NCBI GenBank assembly: GCA_050084515.1
Contig: CM114271.1
Coordinates: 17,360,001 to 17,424,000 of the forward strand
DNA from: Blasia pusilla
Lineage: Eukaryota; Marchantiophyta; Marchantiopsida; Blasiales
Length of the DNA: 64,000 nucleotides
Direction: 5' to 3'
Part shown: in pieces, positions 10,141 to 21,763 of the stretch
How positions within the stretch are numbered: position 1 is the first letter of the stretch
Layout of the letters: every line of letters begins with the position of its first letter
Made by a program: the position numbers and the translations under genes
The notes under the pieces: generated by a model
Told to the model about the DNA's origin: nothing
Seen by the model: the letters and a program-made list of their open reading frames with translations, nothing else
The model's database searches: none

Positions 10141-11961
10141 GCCCTCCTATGGCGGAAAATATTACTAGACGCCAAAATCAGGTGACCACTATTGACAAAA
10201 TTGAAATTTTTGGTAATAAAGTATTTCTCCACTTACCATTCAAATCATTTTCAATTATAAATTTGAATTATGAGATACAAAATTCAGGGTGGAGTTCTTC
10301 TTAACAAGAAGACCACTCAGTCTGATCATCAAAACTCAAGACCCAAGGTTTTAGAACCCAATTGTCAAACCCATACGACAGTCTACAAGCTTCAAAGATT
10401 CCTTGCTTTCTCTCTTCATCTTCTCCGTTCCCGCCCGCGAGGGGGGGACGAGGTCCCGCGGGGACGGGCGGGCGCGATGGCGCCGCTCGGCCGCCGGGAC
10501 GAGAGGATAGCAGGGGGAATGCCCCCTTCTTCCTTTTCTGGTCCTATTGTGGCCTTCAGGTTTTGACTCTTTGAGTCCCCCTCTTTTGTACTTCCGATGG
10601 GTTTTCCATCACTCGTTTTTATCGAAGTGCATCTTTGTTTATCCCAACAACAATTATTGTGAAAACTGAATGAGGCACTCATCTTATCTCCTCAAGTCTC
10701 CAGATTCTCCAAGATGTCAGCAATTTCTCTCTTCAATCTCCTCCTTGACCTCTCTTGATTGCACACAACTTCAATCAGCAATCAATTGTTCTGCACCACC
10801 CCCGTGCACCTAATCTCCCTTTCTGAGAGCTGTAGAAACGATCTTGAGGTGATTCAAATTCTGCCAAAACTCTCGCCTTCCCAACTTTCTAATGGCGTCT
10901 CATTATCCTTGCGTTCCCAAATATAACTCTCAAAAAGCTTTAAAACGTCATCTCCAACTTTCTGCAGCAGATTTCTGACCCCCCTTCACTTGACAGCTTC
11001 TCTCGTGCTCTCTGTTTCTGATCGCGCTCTCAAAACTTGTTTCGTAAAAATCCCTTCTTCGTAGCTTTCCAACTCGTCCTTGATATCCCCATATGACTTC
11101 CATTTGCTCCTCCAAAACACGTTTTAGTATTCTCTAACTTATCCTTCCAATTCACCTCCAAGGAGCTTTTGCCATTTGGCTCTCTTTGAATGGTAGAGAC
11201 TTTTTCCCTCTTCCTTGGTCACTCTCACTACTTGGTCTTTTTCTCCTCTTTCCTTTAGATTTTCTCTTGACCAAATATTTACCAAGATTCTTTGGCCGTC
11301 CACAAGATTCCAACGGCACCGTTACTTTTTGGACGGCAACTCCCCGTAATTGACTTCCTCCTTCTATCTTCTTTCCTTTTTAACCTTAGAAGTCTTATTC
11401 TTACTTTACGGGATTGTAGCCTTCATATTTCTTCTTGGCTAACACTTATAATTTCCCCGTAAGTATTACATGAAGTGCCCGTCGGGCTTTACTACGACTT
11501 TCCTTGACCGGATCTTTTCGCTTAGACTTCTAAAGCTCCAAATCTCGACTTAGATGATCAGAATTACTTGTGGTATGAATCTTCATGGCCCAGTCAAGTT
11601 TAGAATATACTTGCGCACTTGAAGTGCGATGACTATTCGGTCGCGTGCATTTTATTTACTTCACGCGTCGCATCGACTATTTCATATATATAAACACTGC
11701 GACACCTCCACGCCGCTTTTCGTAATCTCCACTGATACGTGGATTTATCGCGGATCTGGTTTAATTTATCAATTAAACCAGATCCGCGAGATCTCTTTTT
11801 ATTTCGTTCGTATTTGTAATTACGAAAAATAAGGGGATTATTTTAGGGAACGTATGTACATAAATATGGAGATAGAAAGGGGGTAATGAGGAATTCGTTC
11901 TTGCATAGTACTAAACCCCTAGGGACTCGTAGAATTATGTATGTAAGGTCAAAAAATTTCA
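10141..11961. other. Intergenic, no gene recognised
   Basis: Contains a very GC-rich block at about 10430-10510, then a long pyrimidine-rich stretch (10690-11450). At 11680-11693 there is a TATA-like TATATATAAAC, followed by a perfect hairpin (listed separately). The TATA plus hairpin recalls an LTR U3-R boundary, but no LTR ends could be fixed. Confidence 0.35.
11749..11788. repeat. Perfect inverted repeat, 18-bp arms
   Basis: Arms 11749-11766 (CGCGGATCTGGTTTAATT) and 11771-11788 are exact reverse complements with a 4-nt loop TATC. It lies about 60 bp downstream of a TATA-like sequence. Confidence 0.9.
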
Positions 11962-12141
11962 TCTATATTTATATTATTATTGGAGAGTGTTTTTTTTATT
12001 CGTAAACACTTTTTGTTTGACATGTGGTAACCGGGAACCAAAAAATATTTCCCTTTTAAGGGCTATAAGAAAAATATTTTTTGTGCAACACGATTGGACC
12101 CTTCATTCCCGTGCATGGCATGGGATGCTCATTTGTACCAG
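11962..12141 (+). mobile_element. Non-autonomous Helitron-like element
   Basis: Begins A|TC TATATTT...GGAGAGTG, the 5' signature shared by all copies in this window. It ends with a hairpin-like CCCGTGCATGGCATGGG and a degenerate CCAG instead of CTAG. About 180 bp, no coding capacity. Confidence 0.6.
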
Positions 12142-14639
12142 TTAAACTCACCAACATCATAGCATTGACAGGAACACCTAGAGAGACATGGCTGCCACTA
12201 TATGGACATTTAGTGTCAGTGTCTCGTACAGCTTGAGTGAATCGCAAAATCCCATTAGTAATATGGAACATCATCCACTCTTCTTATGCTTTGACATGTC
12301 ATCTTCCTCTTCAAATTCATGTCATGATTTTCAAATTTTAATTTGAATCTAAAAAATTCATCATACTGCAATTGATATATTTGAATTTTGAAATTATACT
12401 ATGAGAAATCCTTTGTTTTACTACCAAACAAACATCCTACCATTTGAAAATATCAAAAAAGATAATGCTTCTACCGGTAAAAGTCACATATATGACTAAA
12501 AATTACTAGTAAAAATATTATCAATCTATATCAATTCTAGAAAATTGATGTTTAAATTAATGATTGTGGTATAAGTGGTAAGGATTTTTTTCCCTCAAAG
12601 TAAGAGGATATCATGGTAGATGAGGCATAGGGTGAGATAGTATCGAGGCCTTAGAGGGGTCTTGTACTTCCCTATTTTGAGAGGTCATATGTGATCTGCT
12701 CTTAGGAATTGACCTACGAGTGTAGGTCACCCTTCCCTTCATGAGGAGTGGCAACCTTGGAGAAGTTGACCTACCCAACCATGTATGGCTCCACTTGGAC
12801 ATATAGGGTCGTGGGTTAGTTGGTAGTTGGTCTCATGAGGGAACCACATGTGTGGCTCGATGTGTAGTTGTTAGGGAGTTAATATGTTTGTACTACATGC
12901 TGGTAGTGACTTGCTAGGAGGGATATGATCTGTGTGTAGAGATCACGCATGGAGGTGCTTAGGGGGGATATACCTCGGATGAAGCTCATTTGGAGCTTAT
13001 CTTCCTTAGGATTGCAAACTCGTGTTGGGATCCATGATACAATGCAACTTGCATGTATTGAGTCTGGATTCTCTCTTGAAGAGTGGGCTAGGATTGATCA
13101 ATAAGGAAAATCACATACATTTTGGGAGCCTTTGTGTATACTTTCTTTCTGTTGCAATAGTGTGTATCTGATTCATGAATATGATTGTTTGGATGAAGCA
13201 CAATTGATTGTAGATTTCATCAGAGTTTGCATTTCGTAGTCAACTTTATATTGGGTTTGTCTTGTCGTTTATGTGTAGAGATGTTAGGATTCATAGCTAG
13301 ATAGATCTTAGACATGTGTGTGCATGATAGCCGACGTATGTTGACAGCAATGTGTATTCGCACGACAAGGATGGCAGATTTCCAAATGGAGGAGAGAATT
13401 TATTTTTTTGCAAAATTGAAGGGGAGATAATCATAAATATGAATTATATTCATCAAATTTATACAATGAGCATGATTTGATTTTTCCACATAAAAATAAG
13501 TCATGAAGATATCAAATTTATCGAAAATAAATTTGATGATAAGAGGAGAGATTTGTAGAGCCAATATGTTTGGTTTTGATTTCTTACATAGAGGAGTTTG
13601 AAATCCCTTTATTTGAATCTTTATCGAATATTTTATGCTTGTGATAATTGAATTGATTAACAAGTGCATCATTGTATCAACTTTCTATAAGTGCAGATAG
13701 AAAATAGAAGAAATCAAATTGTTGTAGTGTGTACTCAACATCAACATACAAAATTTGTATGTGTCTAATTATTTCATTGCGAATTTGAAGCCCTTTTAAC
13801 AATTTGTTGAGTCTCATAACCATGGTTTGGAGAGCGAATGAGCCATTCGACAAATGAAATGAAATTAGGAATATTGGTGTAGATGAGAATTCCCATAAGG
13901 CATTTAAATTTTCCATTCAACCATAGATTTATTTCCATTCTTGGGTATCCTCTGTCAATCTCTTTATTTGACTAGGGCCCACATTAATGGCCTTTGGAAG
14001 GATGTTCAAGTAGCCTTAGAATGTCACCACAACTTCCCATGGGATATTTAACAAGGTATACCATTTGGGGTTAGAAAAAAGTAGCAACCTCAAGTAAGAG
14101 GATCTTCTCAATTATGAATGTTTAAAAAAATCATAATTTTCAAGAAAAAGCATATTTGAGATTATGATTCTTGTGATTAGGGGTTTCTTTGAGTAGACTT
14201 CTTAGGGATGGATCCCATGGACGACCACTCAGGTAGCAAAAATCTTGTTGTACCTAGATAAAAGAGTTTTCCAACACATAACCAAAAAGATTCTAACCAA
14301 TAATTTCATTATGAGGCTGTCTAAGGTCGCAAGGACATTGGACGTCGTGTGCACACAAAAGTTTTGGTCATGAAAATTTTCTGCATCTCCCATGATAAAG
14401 AACCAAAATTTCAATATGATCTTAAAATCATTGGATCGGGAGAAAGTAACCAAGCAAGGATGGTAGGATTTCATGTGCTCATGGGATCAGATTCTTAAGG
14501 GGTGTTAGGGAAGCACGATTTGGAAGAAAAAACAAGAAATCCATGGAGAATCAGCCTTAGATCGTAGCTTCCATGGAGAAGCTTCATTAATGAAGATGCA
14601 AAAATCTGATAGTCAAAACTACATTTCAAAATGTGATAA
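12142..14639. other. AT-rich intergenic region, no gene recognised
   Basis: Low-complexity and AT-rich. The only open frames are short (under about 90 codons) and show no family motif. 12600-13400 reads like degraded repeat DNA, but no termini were found. Confidence 0.4.
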
Positions 14640-14819
14640 TCTATATTTTTATCGGAGAGTGCCGCTTCATTTTGAGATCACCTCTCCTTTTGACATATGT
14701 CCTTTTTAGCCAATAGAATCGCTCGATGTCTAAGCCAACACGATCGCTCAAATTCAATTCTACACTTAGGATGGATACTTCAAATTTATACATCTATGCA
14801 TCGCACGAGCACCAACTAG
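14640..14819 (+). mobile_element. Non-autonomous Helitron-like element, second subfamily
   Basis: Starts TCTATATTTTTATCGGAGAG and ends ATGCATCGCACGAGCACCAACTAG, inserted between A and T as Helitrons are. The 180-bp interior (starting with CGCTTCATTTTGAGATCAC) differs from the main subfamily. Confidence 0.75.
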
Positions 14820-15137
14820 TAAGTAGTTGAAGGAGTTACCTCATCCACTTAGTGGGTATTTTTGGAAAGTTGGTTACGGAATCACTCAAACCCCTCCTTG
14901 ACACATCCTAGAGAAGCATACCTTACCATCCTTTAGCCATAATACATATTGCCACATGTTCATTTGGCAACTAGTTATAGCATGTTTACATATGATCTAG
15001 AAGTCTAGACTTTCCATCTTAGGCGACATAAGGTTCGTGAAGGTTGATTCCCGCCTCCACTAAGATTCAAGATTTGTGTAGTTATATATGCAAGGTCAAG
15101 TCCGTTATAACTGGAGAGCTTGAAGGTTTATTAATGA

Positions 15138-15357
15138 TCTCATTTATATTATTATGGGAAAGTGCCTTCTTGATTTGCAAACAACTCTCTGCTTGTCATG
15201 TGGCAACTGGGCAATGAGAAAACGTTTCACATGCTACGGGCAACAAGAAAAAAATTGGATTTATATGCAACATCATTAACCTCTTCCCTTCACGGACTAT
15301 ACACTAATTCTTCAAACACTTTTTTGTTTCCCGTGCATCGCACAGGCACCTTACTAT
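15138..15357 (+). mobile_element. Non-autonomous Helitron-like element, main subfamily
   Basis: Carries the main-subfamily interior: AGTGCCTTCTTGATTTGCAAAC near the 5' end, a CATGTGGCAACTGGGCAA block, ACTTTTTTGTTTCCCGTGCATCGCAC near the 3' end, then CACCTTACTAT (CTAG altered to CTAT). Confidence 0.7.
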
Positions 15358-16586
15358 TATTTCTTACTACTCCTCCATCCATTCCCCTTTCTCTTCCTTG
15401 GACAGTGCTATTCTCCATCCACTCCCATTTGCATCTCTCTTCCCTTCCCTTCTTTTCCTCCAAAGAGCTTAGAAAAGATTTTTTTTCATTAATTCATCTT
15501 TTCCACTTTTGGATTTCCTTCCATACACATTTCTTATTTCTCACATTCATTTTTGTACTTTTATTTTCCTTCCACTCCTTGGCATCCCAAGCAAGGTCCG
15601 AGGAGTTTTCCCGGAGCGTACAATCGTGAACAATAATTCCGAATTTGAACTGTTTTTCAAATACCAATTACATAGGAGCTGAGCAAATCTAGTCCATTTT
15701 TATAAGCTACTTCAAAGTAGATCGGAAATTCTCAAATTTAACCTGCTAACTTCCCTTGTAATCCCATTCATTGGTCCCCCCAACATCCCGCGGCAAAGCG
15801 TATGATAGAATGAATGTTCATTTTATTCTTGCATTGTAAGCGATTTAATTTTAAATTATTTACTTTGACGTCGACTACTAGAAACCGGCAGCATTCTGGT
15901 TTTGTTATGAAGTCGACAAGTGTAATGCATCTCGGGAACCGCTCGAGTTGTTGAGCGACAGTTGGGCTCATGAAACGCTCTCCAAGGACTGGTCCTGTCC
16001 GGCCACCTCAAACCTCAGAGCTGCCAGCGGGTCAGGTTCTCATTCGTGCCGCCCTTATCGGCTACTCCAAAATGACGTGATGACATCCATTTAACAATAG
16101 AATATGAAGAAGACCAATCTATTATTCCAAACCTTACTTACATACATTGTATTACTCGAGCTTCCCGGGATCGCGTCGTCGTCGGTCACTGTCCGACAGA
16201 GTCATCGCTTCGCGAGCCACCGGCCCTTACGATGGCGCCATCATCCTCTACCAGAAAAGTTCGGGTTTGGAAGCCATGACATACGCGATCTGCAGATCGA
16301 TGAAATGAAGGCCGGTACATTAAATGGGCAAAAACGGGCGCTTTGAAAGAGTAGGTTTGGGGTCGTTCCTTGCAGCCGTGGAGAGTTGATGTGAGGGTAG
16401 TACTGTGAAGACTTTCGGTCCTCCGTGCACATGGCCTCCGAGGCCCTGAAGCTGAGGCTTTTAATGCGCTGAGGGAAGGGCTACCAAAATCCCACAAGGC
16501 ATGGTGGCCACTCTTCACAGTAGAAGGCTTGTGACAGTAGTCATCGCTTGGAAGCAGTGAGGAATTTAAGGCGCAGAGAGGGAACT

Positions 16587-16622
16587 GGCAAGCCTTGTGA
16601 CAATCCTGTCACAAGGCTTGCC
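16587..16622. repeat. Perfect inverted repeat, 16-bp arms
   Basis: GGCAAGCCTTGTGACA (16587-16602) is followed after ATCC by its exact reverse complement (16607-16622). Confidence 0.9.
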
Positions 16623-16642
16623 GGTGCATTTTGCCCGTGAGC

Positions 16643-16681
16643 AATGACAGTCTCATCGCTTGGACGAATGAGACTGTCATT
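16643..16681. repeat. Perfect inverted repeat, 14-bp arms
   Basis: AATGACAGTCTCAT (16643-16656) and its exact reverse complement (16668-16681) enclose an 11-nt loop. A related CATCGCTTGG segment also occurs about 110 bp upstream, near 16541. Confidence 0.88.
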
Positions 16682-17780
16682 TGAGGTCTGGTGGATGGAG
16701 GGCAGGGGCGGGGCAACAGGACACGTTTCCGTCTCTTGTTCGGAATTGGACTGCTGTAGATTCTCCCACGCACTCCAGACTTCCGAGGATAATAGTCATG
16801 ACTTTCTTGTGTCCGTCGGTAGGTCTGTGTCGGCTTCCTTCGGATGGTGAAAGCTTCCGCTCACAGAGGTCTGCAGTTGGAATTAGCATGAAGCTTTCAG
16901 GTCGGCGGCGGATTCGCAAGGGATGGGAGAAAGAATTTCGTTCACGACTTGAGAAAGCCGCACAGATGCAGTGAATGTCGTTTCGGAGCAGGTCCGTTTG
17001 TACACCAAAACTGCAGAATCTGTAAGGATTCAAGGGATCCATCCATTACAGCTACAAAAAACGTCGCATCGATTGCAAAATGGAGTATGAAGGATGATGG
17101 TCGGCACCAAAAGGGGGATCCAGAGATTTGTGTGGAGAGGTTATGGTATTAGGAGGCTGAACAGAAGCACAGGCCCACTGCCTGGCTCGTGCTGTGACAT
17201 GCCACTTCCAGGATTCCGGTCATAGACCTCCAGGCGACGGCTCACAATTTCAGCTTCTGCGCCCTTAATCATAGTTATGGCATTTGGGCCTTTCCTGAAG
17301 CAAACGAAACATTTGAACATTCAATGTTAGGTCATGCAGTATTACGCGCTGTCCAGGGGAAGACCGACCACCCACTGCCTTCGAACACTCAAAACAAAAC
17401 GAACCCCTCGAGGTACCACAGTTGAAGATGGGGCTGGCTAAGAGGTTTCGGTTCCAGAAGGCAATTGACTTACTCGTGGTTTTGGAGCAGTTCACCCTAC
17501 AACCTCTCCGATGAACCATGCCAGTTGATACATCGACAGAATATTGAACACTTGCTCCGCATTATCTACAGATACCGATTACTCAAGCCATGTACAGACT
17601 ACTGGCTGGGAAAGAATAAATTGAGTAGGGCAATTCTACCTAAGTTTGCATCACTGAATGCACTACTCTACAGTGAATTCCTATTGCTTGAGGGTGCCAA
17701 ATTCTACAGGCTCCAACAATGTTTGGGCCTTTCTGCTATCGATGATTTTTGTACAGACAAGTGAATCAGTAATTTTCTCC

Positions 17781-20594
17781 TCAGTCCAGCTTTCCACTCT
17801 TACGCTTCTTGCTCTTCTGCAATTCAATACCACGTTGAGATTGCTTCCCAGGTTGCTTACTTGTCACACGTTCTCGAGCAGCAAGGAACTCCTCCTCAGA
17901 AGGTTCATCAACCTTAACACCACCCCTTTTGCTTTTTCCTCCATACTTCGCCTCTAGAGCAGACGCAAGTGAATTCATCCGGCCCTCTCCGCGTCTGGCA
18001 ATTAGAGCCACCAAGTCCCCTGGGACAGCTTTTTTCTTCTCCCTGGAATTCCAACGAAAGATGTAATACTTGCTACTCATAAGTACTCCAGGTTGGATTT
18101 TCAGTACAGGCATCACAACATGTAATCGCATGGTGCCAATGACGAGTAATTGCATGGCGCCAAGGAAGGGTAATCCCATAGTGCTAAGTAAAAGTTCTTG
18201 TCATACACAGATTGCTGAAATGTAATAAAAGAAACAAGGACAGGTAGAAAGGGTGGATGAGTTACGTTCGTGTACTTCAAATGGGTAAACAAAAGGTGTT
18301 TAGTCTGAGAAGAGTACCTTTTCTGTGGGGCAAGGGGATTTAAAGGAGCAGGTGTCTTGGAAACTGATTCTGCCCACTTCCGGTACACCTTGAATTCTTT
18401 GAGTTCACCTTTGGCCCAACACAATCCACAAAGTCTTAGATGCAGGTAGCTGAAGGTAGAACCTAACTGAAATGAATTATGCCGCGGTCATGTGACATGC
18501 AAAGGCAGGTAGAAATCTATCCAACCACTGCCTTTCGCCAAGTGAAACATGGATTGTCATTATGAAAGATATGGTCTTTTTGATCCACGTCGAAGAGGGT
18601 CAGTTTCTCACAGGATTAGGAAGTAACTGTTCTAGCCTACCGGTCAGACACTTACCTTCAGATATGGCGGCATCAATGATGTCTTTGAACCGATGGGAGT
18701 CGAGTTTAGGATTGGAACACACCAAGTATGTAAACACCCTGAAAAAGATGCATGATCCCTTTCAGTATGTAACCTTCCACGTTGTTGAGTCCAGTCAACA
18801 AGCACCAGTATCGGACTAATGCATTAGAGGAGCCACAAGACACACAACTACTACTACTCATAGTTTCGAATCACAAGGATTCCAAGAGGAAGTCTAAACA
18901 GAACAAGATCCTCAGGGAGGGATAATTACTCTTACGATTCCATGTTGCCCTTCAGACGACGGTACTCGGATTTCAGGTCTTTAGCTTCCTCCGCCGATCC
19001 TCTGTACGACTCTGCATAGCTATCTATATCATCCTCCGAAATCTGCAAGATTCACGACGGTCAATATGTTCAACTCATCTCATACTTCCGTATATTTTCC
19101 AAGAGTATGACGCAATCCAGCAAAGCTATGTGTGCTCGTCTTAGCAGTGGGCAGCATCTCACCATTCACGGAACTTACCTGTTTGTACAATGCTCTGAAG
19201 AACTGGTACACGTTTTTAAACGTATCTCCTGAGAGTTCCTGCTCACATGAATGGTGAGACCAATCAGCGCAATCGCAGAGAGAATCTGAAGGTTTCACTT
19301 CAAAACTTGCAAAGCTGAAGACTTTCCGCTACAGTTTCGGCACGTAACAGAACGAAAAGTTGACTGGGGGGCCGAAGCAACTCCAGGCTCCAAACAGAGA
19401 GCTAGAGAGACTGTGCTCATTAGGTGGTGCCTGTCGTAGCCTTGCGACCGTAGACCCCGCGCCCGAGAGAGAGAGCGAGAGCACTAACCACATCTTCCAC
19501 AGAACCAGTATCGTCGTAGACTTTTCTCTTCTCCGGATCGCCGAGAATAGCTATCACAGACTGTAGAGACTGGAATTTCTCCTTCGCAGTCTGCCTCACA
19601 AGATATCAGGGCAGTTTCAGGAATGTACGAATTCCAAGCACTTTGCGGTGACTGGTCACTAGTACTTTTCTTCCAATTTGATGCGTCAATCAACTTACGA
19701 TCAACTATTTACTACTTCACTGATAGAAAAGCGCTCATCTTCTCGAGAATCTCACGATGCCAAGATTAGAATACTGTAAACGGAGCTGCAGTCACTAATT
19801 CCACTCCATAATCAGGGAGATTTCGCTTAATCGCAATCGCGAAACTCTCAAAACTTTCATGAATCAATTCCCTCTTGGCGTGTCCGTCTGCTAACAGAAA
19901 TCTACAGCGGAAATGGACCTATGTAGTACAAAATTCACTGAGATCAGGAGAGGGTACAGGCATCGAAGCTCCAGACAAGAGTTCCTATCCATACTCAGGC
20001 GAAATTCAGAGAATCTCAGATTCGAGCGAACTTTACGCTCCCATCGCGCAAATACGAAAGAAAGAAAGAACGTCGTTCGACACAAGATCACGTACCTCGT
20101 CATCAGGATTCTTGTCGGGATGAAGGCGCAGGGCCAGCTTGTGGTACGCCTTGCGAATCTCCTCGTGCGAAGCAGTGCGCTCCACCCCCAGCACCTACCG
20201 ACATTACGAGTTCACCCAGATATCATTCAAACCAATCGACGAGTAGAGGAAACAACTATGACACGGAAAACGTTCACCGCCTGCGAAACGAAGAGGGGCA
20301 AGGTCCCTTGACTCGGGGACCAGATCAAATACTGCAATCGCTGACACCTTCTGAAAATCCATCATCGCCGAGATTTCTCCCATCAATCCACAAACAGACA
20401 AACCGCGGACTATGAGCGAGCAGACCCGTTTTTCACCGTTTTGCACGAAGAATGAAAACCAGGACCCCTAAAATTACGACAAAATCAATCAGCGCATCCG
20501 CTCTCACCTTATACAGATCTTTCTCATCGCCAAGAGTCTCCTGCTCCACATTTTCCTCCGATTGATCCGACGAGCGCCTTTTCTTCCGTCCCAT
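17781..20594 (-). CDS. DnaJ-domain co-chaperone, DNAJC9 / plant DnaJ6-like
   Basis: J-domain protein that would stimulate an Hsp70 ATPase; the animal homologue DNAJC9 also handles histones. Eight exons on the minus strand: 20508-20594, 20096-20194, 19489-19590, 19179-19238, 18936-19042, 18656-18738, 18318-18408, 17781-18042; 891 nt, 296 residues, phase consistent. The J domain begins [20 protein letters not shown] (residues 27 on) with HPD at 54-56, then [15 protein letters not shown]. The middle has [19 protein letters not shown] and [18 protein letters not shown], characteristic of this subfamily. The C-terminus is lysine/arginine-rich ([11 protein letters not shown]), suggesting nuclear targeting. 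The start is the ATG opening [14 protein letters not shown]. Length is normal for the family. Confidence 0.93.
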
Positions 20595-21011
20595 TTCGTC
20601 CGCGCATAAACTCCAGAATCCGCGCCTTTCAGTACACCAAATTCCTGCGACTGCCAATCTTCGAAGAGCTCCCGATAGACCAAAATCAGCACCGGAGAAA
20701 TAGATGCGCGAAACGAATAGTCCAATTTGTGCGGTCCTCCTCCGGATTTGAAATTGGTAGCGGGCAAAGTCCTGCAGCGCCAGATTTCGGGAGCAAAGGC
20801 GCAGCCCTAATTGCGTCCAGGAGATGGCGGGAAATCGCGGCATTACGAAAAAGGACAACTGCTGTACGAAAGCTGTATAAGAACACCAAACTCGCTCGCG
20901 TCTTAAGAACTTGTGAAATGATTATTAAAAAGCGGAGGTTTTATGTTACCGTGTCAAATGGAAATATTTTTTTCGTGTCCGGTTGTCATATTTCAATTAA
21001 ACAGTTGTTGT
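20595..21011. other. Upstream region of DnaJ-like gene
   Basis: Probable 5' UTR and promoter. No clear motif seen. Beyond 20920 it becomes AT-rich and merges into Helitron-derived sequence. Confidence 0.4.
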
Positions 21012-21763
21012 AAAATATGATTTTTCTTCGTTTTGAGATCATTTTTCTTTTTAACTTATGTTTTTTTTAGCCCATAGAATTGTTAGTTGTTTAAGTCAAT
21101 AGGATCGTTCAAATTCAATGGTATGTTTAAAATGGATAATCCAAAATTATACATATAGATATAACGTGGACATACTTAGTATATATCTAAATTATTATTA
21201 GAGAGTGCCTCTTCATTTTGCAACCTTCTTTCCTCTTGCCATCCTGGTTCGTTTTATGAGCGAATAACATTTGAGAATTGTCATCTAAATCAAGTTTAAA
21301 GAAGCTCCCTTTTTGAACCAATAGTATCATTTGAAATCAATTTAAAATGCCACTTGAGAATTGTGAGAATTAATTATAGGAAGTAAAATAAACTCATGCA
21401 TCTTAGGGGCATAAATTCATACTAGTGTAAGTCTCAAATTTCTCGAGTGTTATTTAAAATTAATTTTGAATGATCCGATTAGTTAAAAATTCCAAATATC
21501 AATAGGAAAGGATTTTACAAAATGAAGGGGCGCTTTCCAATAAAATGCATATTCTTATTGTAGAGTGCCTTCTTGATTTGCAAACACCCATCTGTTTAAC
21601 ACGTAGCACTTGGGCAGCAAGAAAATGTTTCACATGTTACCGGTAAGAAGAAAAAAATTTTAATTTATGTGTATATATATTTCATTATTATCTTTACAAG
21701 CACTAGAAAAAAGTCCTCAAACACTTTTTTTATTTCCAATGCATGGTGCGGGCACCTTACTAG
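21012..21763. mobile_element. Cluster of Helitron-like copies
   Basis: Four copies or fragments in a row: a degraded second-subfamily copy (about 21012-21180), one with clear ends TCTAAATTATTATTAGAGAG ... ATACTAG (21186-21425), a minus-strand fragment (about 21434-21550), and a main-subfamily copy (21552-21763) ending GGCACCTTACTAG|T. Confidence 0.65.

Larger units (their letters stand above)
15358..17780. other. Intergenic, downstream of DnaJ-like gene
   Basis: No gene recognised. Minus-strand open frames of 110 and 121 codons (16186-16518, 16677-17042) overlap plus-strand frames of similar size and show no known motif. Two short hairpins lie at 16587-16622 and 16643-16681. Confidence 0.35.
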
